A DNA stretch of 64,000 nt, taken from NCBI GenBank assembly GCA_947632085.1, contig CANRNY010000012.1:1-64000 (forward strand), written 5' to 3'. The DNA is from an uncultured Bacilli bacterium. Lineage in GTDB: Bacteria > Bacillota_I > Bacilli_A > RF39 > UBA660. Shown here in pieces: positions 26,112 through 34,549 of the stretch. Under the pieces are notes generated by a model. It was not told where the DNA came from. It searched no databases and worked only from the letters and a program-made list of their open reading frames with translations. Position 1 is the first letter of the stretch, and each line of letters starts with the position of its first letter. The translations under genes and the position numbers were made by a program.

Positions 26112-27035
26112 TTATGTAGTGATAGCATACATTGCTGCTGATGATTCTCGAGCAATTAATCCGGCATCAAATGATTTATCAGTTCTATCACGACTATTTG
26201 GATCGGCAACTATTACTCCACCATTTTCATCTAAACCCTTCAAAACAATATAGTGGCCACCACGTGTAAAGGTACCTGGACCCATATGAGCAATTATTAC
26301 TTTACCTTCTGATAAGCTATTAATAATATTTTGCGCGGTTGGACTTTGTTTTTCACAGTCAAGGCCATATTCGCTAGCCATTGCTGGGAATAATGTATCA
26401 GCCGTACCATTTCCTTCAACTCTATAACCATTTTTAACACTATAGGCAGCGGTATCAACTGGAGTTATTGGTTCACCAGTTAGATAAGTTAAAACCATAG
26501 CCATTGAAGTAGGCCCACAACCTGCTGAGGCAATAGTTCCACTTCGACCATAAGCGTAATTAGAATAATCACCTTGGAAATAATTAACAAACTCATTTAA
26601 GGTTACTAAGTTTGAATAATATTCGACTGTTGAAGTTGCACTAGCTAATTTTTGGGATGTAATACTTGATAATAAACTATCAATACCAGATTTTAAATTA
26701 GCCATACTTTCGTTATAAGATGTAACTAAATTACGATAATATGATTTTTGTTCATCAGTTGTGGCATTAGATAAACTAGATTCGGCTGATGCCTTACTAG
26801 CTTTCATTTGTTTATACTCTTCATATTTATTTAATGCTTCAGCAAAACTAGTTAATTGTGAAGCAATTGTTTCTTTGTACTCAGAAACAAATTCAGATGA
26901 TAAGTTAGCAGCATTATCTCTAGATGGTCCTTGCCATATAGAATCATTATTTACGGATTCCATTTGTGATGAGTAATTAGAAAATAAACCTTGAAGAGTT
27001 TGAGAATCACTACTTACTGTGCCACTAGATACCAT
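26112..27035 (-). CDS. WXG-type / C39-like cysteine peptidase fusion
   Basis: 307 residues. The N-terminal half (1-150) is helical with a W-x-G turn (SIWQGPSRDNAANL, near residue 34), the form of T7SS targeting domains. The C-terminal half is a papain-like C39-family domain with Cys173 (SAGCGPTSMAM), His261 (RGGHYIVLKG) and Asp278 (VADPNSRD), a complete triad. There is no signal peptide, consistent with export by T7SS rather than Sec. The start overlaps the upstream stop as TAATG. Possible roles are wall peptide cleavage or an anti-competitor toxin. Which one is not shown by the sequence. Confidence 0.82.
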   Translation of the reverse strand: MVSSGTVSSDSQTLQGLFSNYSSQMESVNNDSIWQGPSRDNAANLSSEFVSEYKETIASQLTSFAEALNKYEEYKQMKASKASAESSLSNATTDEQKSYYRNLVTSYNESMANLKSGIDSLLSSITSQKLASATSTVEYYSNLVTLNEFVNYFQGDYSNYAYGRSGTIASAGCGPTSMAMVLTYLTGEPITPVDTAAYSVKNGYRVEGNGTADTLFPAMASEYGLDCEKQSPTAQNIINSLSEGKVIIAHMGPGTFTRGGHYIVLKGLDENGGVIVADPNSRDRTDKSFDAGLIARESSAAMYAITT

Positions 27036-27523
27036 TAAACATCACCAACTTTCTCACCTGTAGATTTATCACTTTCGCTATAAGCAGCGGTATTACTATC
27101 TAATATTTGAGCACTGGTACTAAAATTATTATTAGTTTGAACAGTTAACTCTGATAAACCATTCCAAGTTCCATAACAATAATCAGCAAAAGGACCCATA
27201 AAAGTACTTTCAGTAAAGATATCTTTTACTAAACGATTACAATCATTTATACCACTATTAATATCTTTAACAGCACTTTCAATAGTATTTACGCCACTTT
27301 CTAAATCATTATAATCAGCTTGATAACTAAGATCACCTGTAGAAGATGAACTACTAGTTAAAGAAGATTTACTAGAATTCGATGCTAAATCGCTAGTTAA
27401 ACTTTTTTGGTTTTCGGTACTTATTCCCAAATCACTAGTTATGCTCTTTGGTTCCTCGGTACTTATTCCTAAATCACTAGTTAAACTTTTGGTGTTTTCC
27501 GTACTTGTATTATCTGTAGCCAT
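27035..27523 (-). CDS. WXG-like protein with N-terminal Ser/Thr repeats
   Basis: 162 residues. Residues about 10-55 hold three near-identical ~15-residue repeats (consensus K-S-L/I-T-S-D-L-G-I-S-T-E) followed by a Ser-rich stretch. Residues 65-162 form a helical domain with W-N-G in the turn (CYGTWNGLSEL). It is translationally coupled to the downstream WXG-C39 peptidase (TAATG) and follows a WXG100-like gene by 15 bases. Probably a secreted partner of that peptidase. The repeats are unusual for this class of small proteins. Confidence 0.72.
   Translation of the reverse strand: MATDNTSTENTKSLTSDLGISTEEPKSITSDLGISTENQKSLTSDLASNSSKSSLTSSSSSTGDLSYQADYNDLESGVNTIESAVKDINSGINDCNRLVKDIFTESTFMGPFADYCYGTWNGLSELTVQTNNNFSTSAQILDSNTAAYSESDKSTGEKVGDV
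27370..27520 (-). repeat. Coding tandem repeat, ~45-bp period, about three copies
   Basis: Three adjacent in-frame copies of a ~45-bp unit (the part encoding SLTSDLGISTE) with few differences, inside the 162-residue WXG-like gene. Confidence 0.75.
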
Positions 27524-27538
27524 ATTATCACATCCAAT

Positions 27539-27826
27539 CTAAAATCTTAAAGAAGCTAAACTATTTTCAACTTCTTCAATTTTACTGACACTATCTTTAA
27601 TATAAGAAGACATTTGCCTCATTGTTTCAATTTCTTTTTCTAAACTAGAAGTAATAGCGTTACTACTATCTTTATAACTTGTAGAAGCACGACCAGTCCA
27701 ACTAACTAAACTAGAGTCTAATTTAGTTTTATGAGTATTTAAGTTAGTTTCTAATTCAGAAAGGCGATTGTCTAAATCAGAACATGAAGATCTTATAGTG
27801 TCAAAATCACATACATATTTTGCCAT
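27539..27826 (-). CDS. WXG100-like protein, head of left cluster
   Basis: 95-residue helical hairpin with W-x-G in SWTGRAS (near residue 43) and coiled-coil flanks, of WXG100 size and layout. First gene of the seven-gene minus-strand cluster, preceded by a strong promoter (27850-27878) and divergent from murD. Its leader before the start (GTGATAATATGGC) is the same as that of the next gene, suggesting similar translation levels. Confidence 0.82.
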   Translation of the reverse strand: MAKYVCDFDTIRSSCSDLDNRLSELETNLNTHKTKLDSSLVSWTGRASTSYKDSSNAITSSLEKEIETMRQMSSYIKDSVSKIEEVENSLASLRF

Positions 27827-27849
27827 ATTATCACTATCTTTCTAGTTTA

Positions 27850-27878
27850 ATTTTAGCATGGGAGGTATTTATTTTCAA
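27850..27878 (-). promoter_or_regulatory. Promoter of the left WXG cluster
   Basis: Minus-strand -35 TTGAAA, 17-base spacer, -10 TAAAAT preceded by TGC (extended -10), 23 bases before the first WXG gene. Confidence 0.65.
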
Positions 27879-27942
27879 TTAAGTTTACATTTTATACTTT
27901 TAGGAAATGGATTATTTTACATAAGATAAATAAGTTGGTATA

Positions 27943-27951
27943 TGATATAAT
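27943..27951 (+). promoter_or_regulatory. Extended -10 promoter of murD
   Basis: TGATATAAT 17 bases upstream of the murD start codon; no clear -35. Confidence 0.5.
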
Positions 27952-27968
27952 GTGTTAAAGGTGATTTT

Positions 27969-29300
27969 ATGTTAAAAAACAAGAAAGTCTTTATTCTTGG
28001 AATGGCAAGAAGTGGTTTTGAAGCAGCGAAACTTATTGCTAGTGATAATGAAGTATTAATAACGGATATGAAAGAACAAGATAAGGAGCAACTAAAGATA
28101 CTTGAACAACTAGGAGTTAAATTTATTTTAAGTGATAATCCAATTGATTTATTAGATGAAACTTATGACTTATTAATTAAGAATCCGGGAATTAAATATA
28201 CACATCCAACGGTTTTAAAAGCAAGAGAACTGGGAATTAAAGTAATTAACGAAGTAGAATTAGCATATGAATATATAAATAAAAAGGCAAAAATAATAGG
28301 AGTTACAGGATCAAATGGTAAAACAACAACTGTTACACTTATTTATAAAATGTTACAAGAAGCTAAAAAACCGGTATGGTTAGGTGGTAATATAGGTACT
28401 CCTTTATGTAATTTTGTTAAAGATATTAAAGAAAATGATATTTTAGTTATGGAAATATCTGATCATCAATTATGTGATATGTATGACTTTAAAACAAATA
28501 TTAGTGTTTTAAATAATATATATGAAGTACATACTGATTTTCATGATTCACATGAAAGATATGTTAAAACTAAATTAAAAATATTTAATAATCATACTAA
28601 AGATGATATAGCTATTATTAATTACGATAATAAAGAAGCTGTGGATAATACAAAAGATATTAACAGTACGATATATTACTTTTCTAAAGATAAACAACAG
28701 AATGTTTATTTGAAGGATGGAGCTATTTATTGGCAGAAGGAAAAAGTTGTTGATGTTAAACAAATTAAATTAAAAGGTATTCATAATTTAGAAAATATTA
28801 TGGCAGCGATAAGTGTTGTGAAGTTATTTGATGTACCAAATAAAGATATTATTAAAGTATTAGAGACCTTTGGTGGGGTTGAACATAGAATAGAATATGT
28901 TAAGACAGTTAAAGGTGTAGCTTACTATAATGATGCTAAAGCTACTAATTGTGAATCAACAAAAACTGCTTTAAATTCTTTTAATGAACCAATATTACTT
29001 ATTTTAGGTGGTTTAGATAGAGGACATTCATTTGATGAATTAACAGAAGCAATGAGTAATGTTAAAAAGGTAGCTTGTTATGGGGAAACTAAAATGAGAA
29101 TTAAAGATTATTGTGATAAAATAAATAAACCTTGTGAAGTATTTGATAATCTAGAGCAAGCAACGAATTACTTAATAAAAATGGCACAAAAAGGTGATGT
29201 CGTACTATTAAGTCCTGCTTGTGCATCATGGGATCAATATGAAAAATTTGAAGATCGTGGCGATGAATTTAAAAAAATTATTAATTCTATTAAGGAGTGA
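27969..29300 (+). CDS. murD: UDP-N-acetylmuramoylalanine--D-glutamate ligase
   Basis: Adds D-Glu to UDP-MurNAc-L-Ala in peptidoglycan synthesis (443 residues). It has an N-terminal Rossmann-like domain, the ATP P-loop TGSNGKTTT, LGGNIGTPL, and a C-terminal ligase domain (YYNDAKATNCES). The central block reads MEISDHQLCDM and YEVHTDFHDSHERY, where most MurD have SSFQL and DHLDRH. This is a lineage-type variant, but the metal/ATP residues look conserved. Its 3' end overlaps the longest murC frame and the two are co-transcribed on the plus strand. Confidence 0.93.
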   Translation: MLKNKKVFILGMARSGFEAAKLIASDNEVLITDMKEQDKEQLKILEQLGVKFILSDNPIDLLDETYDLLIKNPGIKYTHPTVLKARELGIKVINEVELAYEYINKKAKIIGVTGSNGKTTTVTLIYKMLQEAKKPVWLGGNIGTPLCNFVKDIKENDILVMEISDHQLCDMYDFKTNISVLNNIYEVHTDFHDSHERYVKTKLKIFNNHTKDDIAIINYDNKEAVDNTKDINSTIYYFSKDKQQNVYLKDGAIYWQKEKVVDVKQIKLKGIHNLENIMAAISVVKLFDVPNKDIIKVLETFGGVEHRIEYVKTVKGVAYYNDAKATNCESTKTALNSFNEPILLILGGLDRGHSFDELTEAMSNVKKVACYGETKMRIKDYCDKINKPCEVFDNLEQATNYLIKMAQKGDVVLLSPACASWDQYEKFEDRGDEFKKIINSIKE

Positions 29301-29305
29301 AAGAT

Positions 29306-30673
29306 ATGAATATTAAAGATTATAAAAACATTTATATGGTTGGTATTGGTGGTATCAGTATGAGTGGTATTGCGGAAATACTTAAAAAATGGAATTATAA
29401 TGTATGGGGTTCTGACTGGGCAAGATCAGGTCAAACTGATTGGTTAGAGAATAATGGAATAAAAGTTAATATTGGACAAGTTAAAGAAAATATTACTGAT
29501 GAAATTGATTTAGTAGTTTATACAGCGGCGATTAAACAAGATAATCCGGAATTAGTTAGAGCTCGTGAATTAGGTATTCCAACAATTGAAAGAGGAGACT
29601 TCTTAGGAGAAATAACTAAATTATTTAAAGATACTATAGGAATTGCTGGAACTCATGGTAAAACCAGTACAACAAGTATGGTTTCTTATTCATTTTTAGA
29701 AGCAGATTTAGACCCTTCAATACAAGTGGGAGCAAACTTAAAAGCCTTAAATGGTAATTATCGTGTAGGAAGTAGTGATTACTTTATAATAGAAGCATGT
29801 GAATACTGTGAAAGTTATTTAAGGTTTAAACAAAGAAGTGCAATAGTTTTAAATATTGATGATGATCATTTAGATTATTTTAAAAATATAGATAATATTA
29901 AGAAAAGTTTTGAAAAATATGTTTCATTACTACCTAGTGATGGATATTTAGTATTAAATCGTGATGATGAGAGATGTTATGATTTAAGAAATAGTACAAA
30001 AGCGAAAGTTATTACTGTAGGTAAAGATAATAAAGCTGATTGGTATTACGATAATGTTAGTTATGATGACGATGGTTATCCTACTTATGATGCTTATTAT
30101 AAAGGTGAATTAAAAGGTACTATAAGTTTAAGAGTAACAGGATTACATAATGTATTTAATAGTTTATGTTGTATTGCTTTATGTAATGAGTATGGAATAG
30201 ATATTAATATAATAGCTAAAGCTTTGTTAAAATACGATGGTGCTTCAAGAAGATTAGAATATAAAGGAATGTTTAATGGGGCGAAAGTATTTGATGATTA
30301 TGGTCATCATCCTACAGAAATAAATGCAACAGTAATGGGGATTAAAAACAAAAAATATAATGAGTCTTGGGTAGTATTTGAAGCTCATACTTATAGTAGA
30401 TTAGTAGCTCATTTAAAAGAGTTTGCGCAAAGTTTAATCCATTTTGATCATATTATAATAATTGATATTTATGCAGCAAGAGAAGTTAATACTTATAATA
30501 TAACTGAAGATGATTTAATAAAGGAAATTAATAAATTAGGTAAAGAAGCTATTCATATAAGTAACCATGAAGATGTTGTTAAATATCTAAAAGATAATGT
30601 AAAAGAAGGAGATATTATTCTAACATTAGGAGCTGGTAATGTAACTAAAATTGCTAGTTTATTAGTTAAATAG
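29306..30673 (+). CDS. murC: UDP-N-acetylmuramate--L-alanine ligase
   Basis: Adds the first L-Ala to UDP-MurNAc (455 residues). N-terminal YMVGIGGISMSGIAEIL, ATP loop GIAGTHGKTSTTSM, metal/substrate block EACEYCESYLRF, and C-terminal FDDYGHHPTEI are all diagnostic. The start at 29306 is set by AAGGAG 8 bases upstream, which overlaps the murD stop. Followed 11 bases later by a GT8 gene. Confidence 0.96.
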   Translation: MNIKDYKNIYMVGIGGISMSGIAEILKKWNYNVWGSDWARSGQTDWLENNGIKVNIGQVKENITDEIDLVVYTAAIKQDNPELVRARELGIPTIERGDFLGEITKLFKDTIGIAGTHGKTSTTSMVSYSFLEADLDPSIQVGANLKALNGNYRVGSSDYFIIEACEYCESYLRFKQRSAIVLNIDDDHLDYFKNIDNIKKSFEKYVSLLPSDGYLVLNRDDERCYDLRNSTKAKVITVGKDNKADWYYDNVSYDDDGYPTYDAYYKGELKGTISLRVTGLHNVFNSLCCIALCNEYGIDINIIAKALLKYDGASRRLEYKGMFNGAKVFDDYGHHPTEINATVMGIKNKKYNESWVVFEAHTYSRLVAHLKEFAQSLIHFDHIIIIDIYAAREVNTYNITEDDLIKEINKLGKEAIHISNHEDVVKYLKDNVKEGDIILTLGAGNVTKIASLLVK

Positions 30674-30684
30674 GAGGTATTTAA

Positions 30685-31455
30685 ATGATATTTGCCTTTG
30701 GTTGTACAAAAAATTGGTATGAATATTTAGTAGTTGATATATACTCTTTGTTAAAATTTAATCCCACAACTAAAAAAATATATCTTTTTTTAGAAACTGA
30801 TACAATAGATGAAGTACCATATTTAAAAGAAGTACAAGAGAGATTCAATGTTGAGCTTGTTTTAATTAATTTTAATCAAGAAAAAAATAGGTATGTAACA
30901 AAAGATAATCCAAATGTAGATACACCTTATACTGATTTTGCGTTTTGTAAGTTAGTTTTAGCTGATTATATAAAAGAAGATAAAGTTATATATCTAGATA
31001 CTGATACAATAGTTAGAAAAGATATAAAAAGATTATGGTATTGGGATATCGATGAATATTATGTAGCTGGTTGTAAAGATAAAGGTGTAATTCTTTCACC
31101 TTATTATAAAGAATTAAATATAACTGGTAAATATATTAATACTGGGGTTATGTTACTTAATTTAAAGAAAATTAGAGAAGATAAGATTATACCTAAAGTT
31201 TTTGAAATATTAAATGATAATGAATTAAAATATCCTGATCAAGATGCTTTTAATTTAGTAGTTCAAAATAAAATAACATATATACCTTCAATTTATAATC
31301 AAGCATTTTGTATTACTAATCAAGTCGCTTTATGGGAAACTGTAAAAATATGGCATTTAGCGAGAGATAAAGAAGAATGGGTAGTAAATATTAATTTTTC
31401 AGAAAATTGGTATGAAGCAGAAGAAGAATTCTTCTTTGATATAAAAAATCAATAG
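30685..31455 (+). CDS. Glycosyltransferase family 8 protein
   Basis: GT-A fold retaining glycosyltransferase (256 residues). The DxD motif is in VIYLDTDTIVRKDI, followed by KYINTGVMLLNLKKIRE, YPDQDAFN and a late His (VKIWHLARDK), the order of family 8 enzymes. The sugar donor and acceptor are unknown. It follows murC by 11 bases with a strong AGGAGG, so it probably shares the murDC transcript. Glycosylation of a surface polymer is a reasonable guess. It is convergent with a family 2 transferase. Confidence 0.87.
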   Translation: MIFAFGCTKNWYEYLVVDIYSLLKFNPTTKKIYLFLETDTIDEVPYLKEVQERFNVELVLINFNQEKNRYVTKDNPNVDTPYTDFAFCKLVLADYIKEDKVIYLDTDTIVRKDIKRLWYWDIDEYYVAGCKDKGVILSPYYKELNITGKYINTGVMLLNLKKIREDKIIPKVFEILNDNELKYPDQDAFNLVVQNKITYIPSIYNQAFCITNQVALWETVKIWHLARDKEEWVVNINFSENWYEAEEEFFFDIKNQ

Positions 31456-31478
31456 ATTATAAAAGTCTATTGATTTTT
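31444..31478. terminator. Bidirectional terminator between two glycosyltransferases
   Basis: 12-bp stem AAAATCAATAGA/TCTATTGATTTT between convergent genes, with T-runs on both strands. Confidence 0.85.
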
Positions 31479-32374
31479 TCTATGAATTCATTAAAGGTAA
31501 TATATTGTTTATTAATGTTACGATATTTTAAAGCTGATTCAATATAATTAGAAGTAATTTCTTTATATATTATATATTTTTGATATAAGTCTTTACTCCA
31601 AATAATTATTTTTTCAACGTCATATTGATTATAGCAATTATTATATGATTCATATAATACTGATAATCCTTCAATTATCTTAATAGCTATAGCTTCTTTA
31701 GAAGCATTACGTTTTATAGCTTCTTCAACGGCCCAATTAATATTATAAGCATAACCTTCCATACCAGTAAATTTATATTCACGATTATTCTTTCGCGTTA
31801 TGGAAGTAGAATTATCTTCATAGACATAAGTTATTTGATCTAAAAGACAAACAATAGGATTTAAAAGAAAGATTAAACTATTAAAGCCATTATCTTCGTT
31901 ATAGCGAGAATTATTAAATTTTATATGATGTTTTTCTAAAAATTCTCTTTTATATATCTTACCATGTAACCATACAGTATTATTTCTTTTAATTTCTTCT
32001 TTATTATCTCTTTTATATATAAAGTTTGAAATAACGACATCAGCTTTAGAATTAGAGATACTATTGACTAATAAATTAAGAGAATCAGCAGAAGATAAAT
32101 AGTCATCGGCATCAATAAACATTATATATCTACTATTGGTGGAATCGATACCATATTGTCGTGATAAACCTGGGCCAACATTAGTATTAGTTGTTATTTC
32201 TTCAATGTGAAGTTTATCTTTGTATTTATTTATTATTTCAGTATATGGTTTACCACAATCATTTACAATAGTTATATGAAAGTCTTTTAAAGTTTGAATA
32301 GCTAAACTATTTAAGGTATTTATTATTGTTTTATGGGCATTATATGCGGGTATTATAATTTCTAAATTATTCAT
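31457..32374 (-). CDS. Glycosyltransferase family 2 protein
   Basis: GT-A inverting glycosyltransferase (305 residues): start LEIIIPAYNAHKTIINTL, the DxD-type motif MFIDADDYLS, and a C-terminal helical tail. The target is unknown. It lies downstream of the last T7SS paralogue with its own ribosome-binding site (AAGGTGA). A decayed copy of its 5' half is found at 34338-34478 between the two paralogues, showing that this gene was once part of a duplicated block. Confidence 0.88.
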   Translation of the reverse strand: MNNLEIIIPAYNAHKTIINTLNSLAIQTLKDFHITIVNDCGKPYTEIINKYKDKLHIEEITTNTNVGPGLSRQYGIDSTNSRYIMFIDADDYLSSADSLNLLVNSISNSKADVVISNFIYKRDNKEEIKRNNTVWLHGKIYKREFLEKHHIKFNNSRYNEDNGFNSLIFLLNPIVCLLDQITYVYEDNSTSITRKNNREYKFTGMEGYAYNINWAVEEAIKRNASKEAIAIKIIEGLSVLYESYNNCYNQYDVEKIIIWSKDLYQKYIIYKEITSNYIESALKYRNINKQYITFNEFIEKINRLL

Positions 32375-32405
32375 TTATATATCACCTTCTTTTTATTTAA
32401 AGTAT

Positions 32406-32430
32406 AAAAGGAATCTTATAAGATTCCTTA
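32406..32430 (-). terminator. Terminator of T7SS paralogue A
   Basis: Perfect palindrome AAGGAATCTTATAAGATTCCTT followed by a short T-run on the minus strand. A copy lies after paralogue B. Confidence 0.65.
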
Positions 32431-32443
32431 TTATAATAAATTA

Positions 32444-34222
32444 TTATACACTAGCAGCGTTTGCTCTTGGGACTCCGCCACCGCCATTAACATCTCCGCC
32501 ATTAATACCTATATTATCTATAGGTATGTCATTATCACCAAAGATTGCATCACCAAGAGTTTCTATTGTATCTAGTTTTGAATCATCATCGATAATTCCA
32601 CCAATTTTTTGATAATTAGATGTAATTACATCATTAGCTGATGAAACTAATTTTGCAGCATTAATTTTTGAAACGAAATCTCCTTGAGCTTCAGCAGGTA
32701 AAGAATTTTTAATGCCATCAATAAACTTTTTCTCCAATTTTATTACTTCATTTATATTTGTTTTTCCACTAACAACGTCTTGACCAATACTTTCGCTTAA
32801 TTTGTGATAAAGATCTGAGTTATTACTTTCAAGATTGGAAAATATTTTTGATGTAAAATTATTACCATATTCTAATAAGTCGTTTAATGTTAAATCTTGC
32901 TTTGTACTTATATCTGTAGCAATTTGATTAATTAAACTATTTTGTTGTTCAGTATTTAATAAGTCATATATTTTAGTTACTTGAGAATTCTTTATGTTTT
33001 TCATAGCATCTGCTAATTCTTTTGAACTCATAGAAGATAATATTTGTTTTTGAGCTTCTTTATTATAATCTAAGACATCCTTTAGTGATTTGTTACCATT
33101 ATTTATATCTTTAGCAATATTTTTTGCATCTTCTGAAGTTTTTATTTTTAATTTTCCTTCTTCTGTAATATATCCTTTAAGACCACTTACAAAAGATGTT
33201 AAACTAAAATATAAAAGTGCACTTAAGGTAGTTTCAGCAATGTTTCCTATATTAACTTCTCTTTCACCATTAAAGTAATCACCTATATCATCAGCAATAT
33301 AGAAAACAGTATTTGCATAGTTCATTATGTTTTTTGAACCTGATTTTAGTGCATTCCAAGCAAAGTCTTTATTCATAACATCTTTGCCTACTTTAGCAAA
33401 AGTTGATATTATACCATTTTCTCCCATAGTTTTACCAAGGGAGATAACACCATTTCCCAATTCAGCACATGCCATCCAAGATAATGACGTTAAAGCACCA
33501 TTAATTAAAATTTGTGTTTCATCCCATTTGGATGTACCACCATTTTTATAATTTGTTTCAGCGGCATCACCACTACCAACTAAAAATCCGACTGCAATAG
33601 GTCCAGCAATTCCTCCACTGGCGACAGATAAAGCTGTTGCTGCTGCAACAGTAGCAGCTTTTTCACTATATTTAGATATATTTTTCGCTAAATCACTATC
33701 ATATTTTAAGAGAGAAGCATCATTGATGCCACTACCAATTCCTTCATAGAGGGCTTCATTTAATTCTCCTGATAAATCTCTAGCGATAAAATCACGTGCG
33801 GCTTGAGCTTCGTCTTCAAGACCAAGAAACGAAAAACCAAGAACTCCAACATGTACTACTCCATCTAAAGCTTTTTCACCAAGATTTACAACACCAAATA
33901 ATACAGATGTAAATGTTACTATTCCAGTAGCTACTATAGCTCCTGTTGCTTTTAGTGCAGCACATGCCATCTCAAATAATGATTTTTTTTCGGTTTCAGC
34001 TGCTTCTGTTGTTGAACTTTTAAGCATATCATCTTCAGTATACAATGGATTATCGAGATTAATCACATCGTTTACCACTGGAGTGACAACGGCATTACCA
34101 AGTCCTATAGTTTGAGCGTCAGTTTCTGAATAAGCATTACTTGATAAATCGATATAAGAAATTTTAGAGACCGCTACACCTCCGCCAGTAATTTTACCAG
34201 GATTATATGCACTTAATCCCAT
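32444..34222 (-). CDS. Large T7SS-locus protein, paralogue A (no recognised toxin domain)
   Basis: 592 residues, about 60% identical by eye to the next gene upstream (paralogue B). It starts with the motif Y-x3-K-I-x2-G-G-G-V shared with the two toxins of the locus. A Gly/Ala-rich hydrophobic region (about 85-130 and 185-220) and markers such as NDASLLKYDSDLA and the DYFNGEREVN segment place it in the same family. After residue ~355 it is helical, with repeated short helices and no enzymatic motif. The last ~55 residues (IETLGDAIFGDNDIPIDN ... GGGVP) are the best conserved between A and B. It has its own extended -10 promoter. Function unknown. Confidence 0.8.
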   Translation of the reverse strand: MGLSAYNPGKITGGGVAVSKISYIDLSSNAYSETDAQTIGLGNAVVTPVVNDVINLDNPLYTEDDMLKSSTTEAAETEKKSLFEMACAALKATGAIVATGIVTFTSVLFGVVNLGEKALDGVVHVGVLGFSFLGLEDEAQAARDFIARDLSGELNEALYEGIGSGINDASLLKYDSDLAKNISKYSEKAATVAAATALSVASGGIAGPIAVGFLVGSGDAAETNYKNGGTSKWDETQILINGALTSLSWMACAELGNGVISLGKTMGENGIISTFAKVGKDVMNKDFAWNALKSGSKNIMNYANTVFYIADDIGDYFNGEREVNIGNIAETTLSALLYFSLTSFVSGLKGYITEEGKLKIKTSEDAKNIAKDINNGNKSLKDVLDYNKEAQKQILSSMSSKELADAMKNIKNSQVTKIYDLLNTEQQNSLINQIATDISTKQDLTLNDLLEYGNNFTSKIFSNLESNNSDLYHKLSESIGQDVVSGKTNINEVIKLEKKFIDGIKNSLPAEAQGDFVSKINAAKLVSSANDVITSNYQKIGGIIDDDSKLDTIETLGDAIFGDNDIPIDNIGINGGDVNGGGGVPRANAASV

Positions 34223-34241
34223 ATCATATTCACCTTCTATA

Positions 34242-34250
34242 ATTATAACA
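34242..34250 (-). promoter_or_regulatory. Extended -10 promoter of paralogue A
   Basis: TGTTATAAT on the minus strand 20 bases before the start codon, identical in sequence and position to that of paralogue B. Confidence 0.5.
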
Positions 34251-34337
34251 CAATGTGAATTTTTATGTTAACTTTATTCATAGTATCTGTAAAACTAAAT
34301 ATTTATTTTAAAGTTTAAAAATGTTATTAATTTTCTG

Positions 34338-34478
34338 ATAATACTGATAAGCCTTCAATTATCTTCATAAACATAAGTTATTTGATCTAAAAGACAAAAA
34401 GAAAGATTAAACTATTAAAGTTTTTATTATTGTTTTATGGGCATTATATGTTGGTATTATAATTTCTAAATCATTCAT
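34338..34478 (-). pseudogene. Decayed fragment of a family 2 glycosyltransferase gene
   Basis: This is the main content of the 327-base gap between paralogues A and B. Three blocks match the intact glycosyltransferase gene: about 34338-34362 with 31651-31681, about 34363-34418 with 31817-31885, and about 34421-34478 with 32318-32374 including the start codon. The material between has been deleted, so the reading frame is lost. The flanking terminator palindrome and promoter are also duplicated. Confidence 0.8.
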
Positions 34479-34509
34479 TTATAATATCGCCTTCTTTTTA
34501 TTTAAAGTA

Positions 34510-34535
34510 TAAAAGGAATCTTATACGATTCCTTA
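34510..34535 (-). terminator. Terminator of T7SS paralogue B
   Basis: AAGGAATCTTATACGATTCCTT, the duplicated and slightly decayed copy of the palindrome at 32406. Confidence 0.55.
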
Positions 34536-34549
34536 TTATAATTAAATTA

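Noticed and set aside
27370-27520. Short spaced repeats that could suggest a CRISPR array
   Set aside because: The repeats are contiguous, in frame and encode a Ser/Thr-rich protein segment. There are no spacers and no cas genes.
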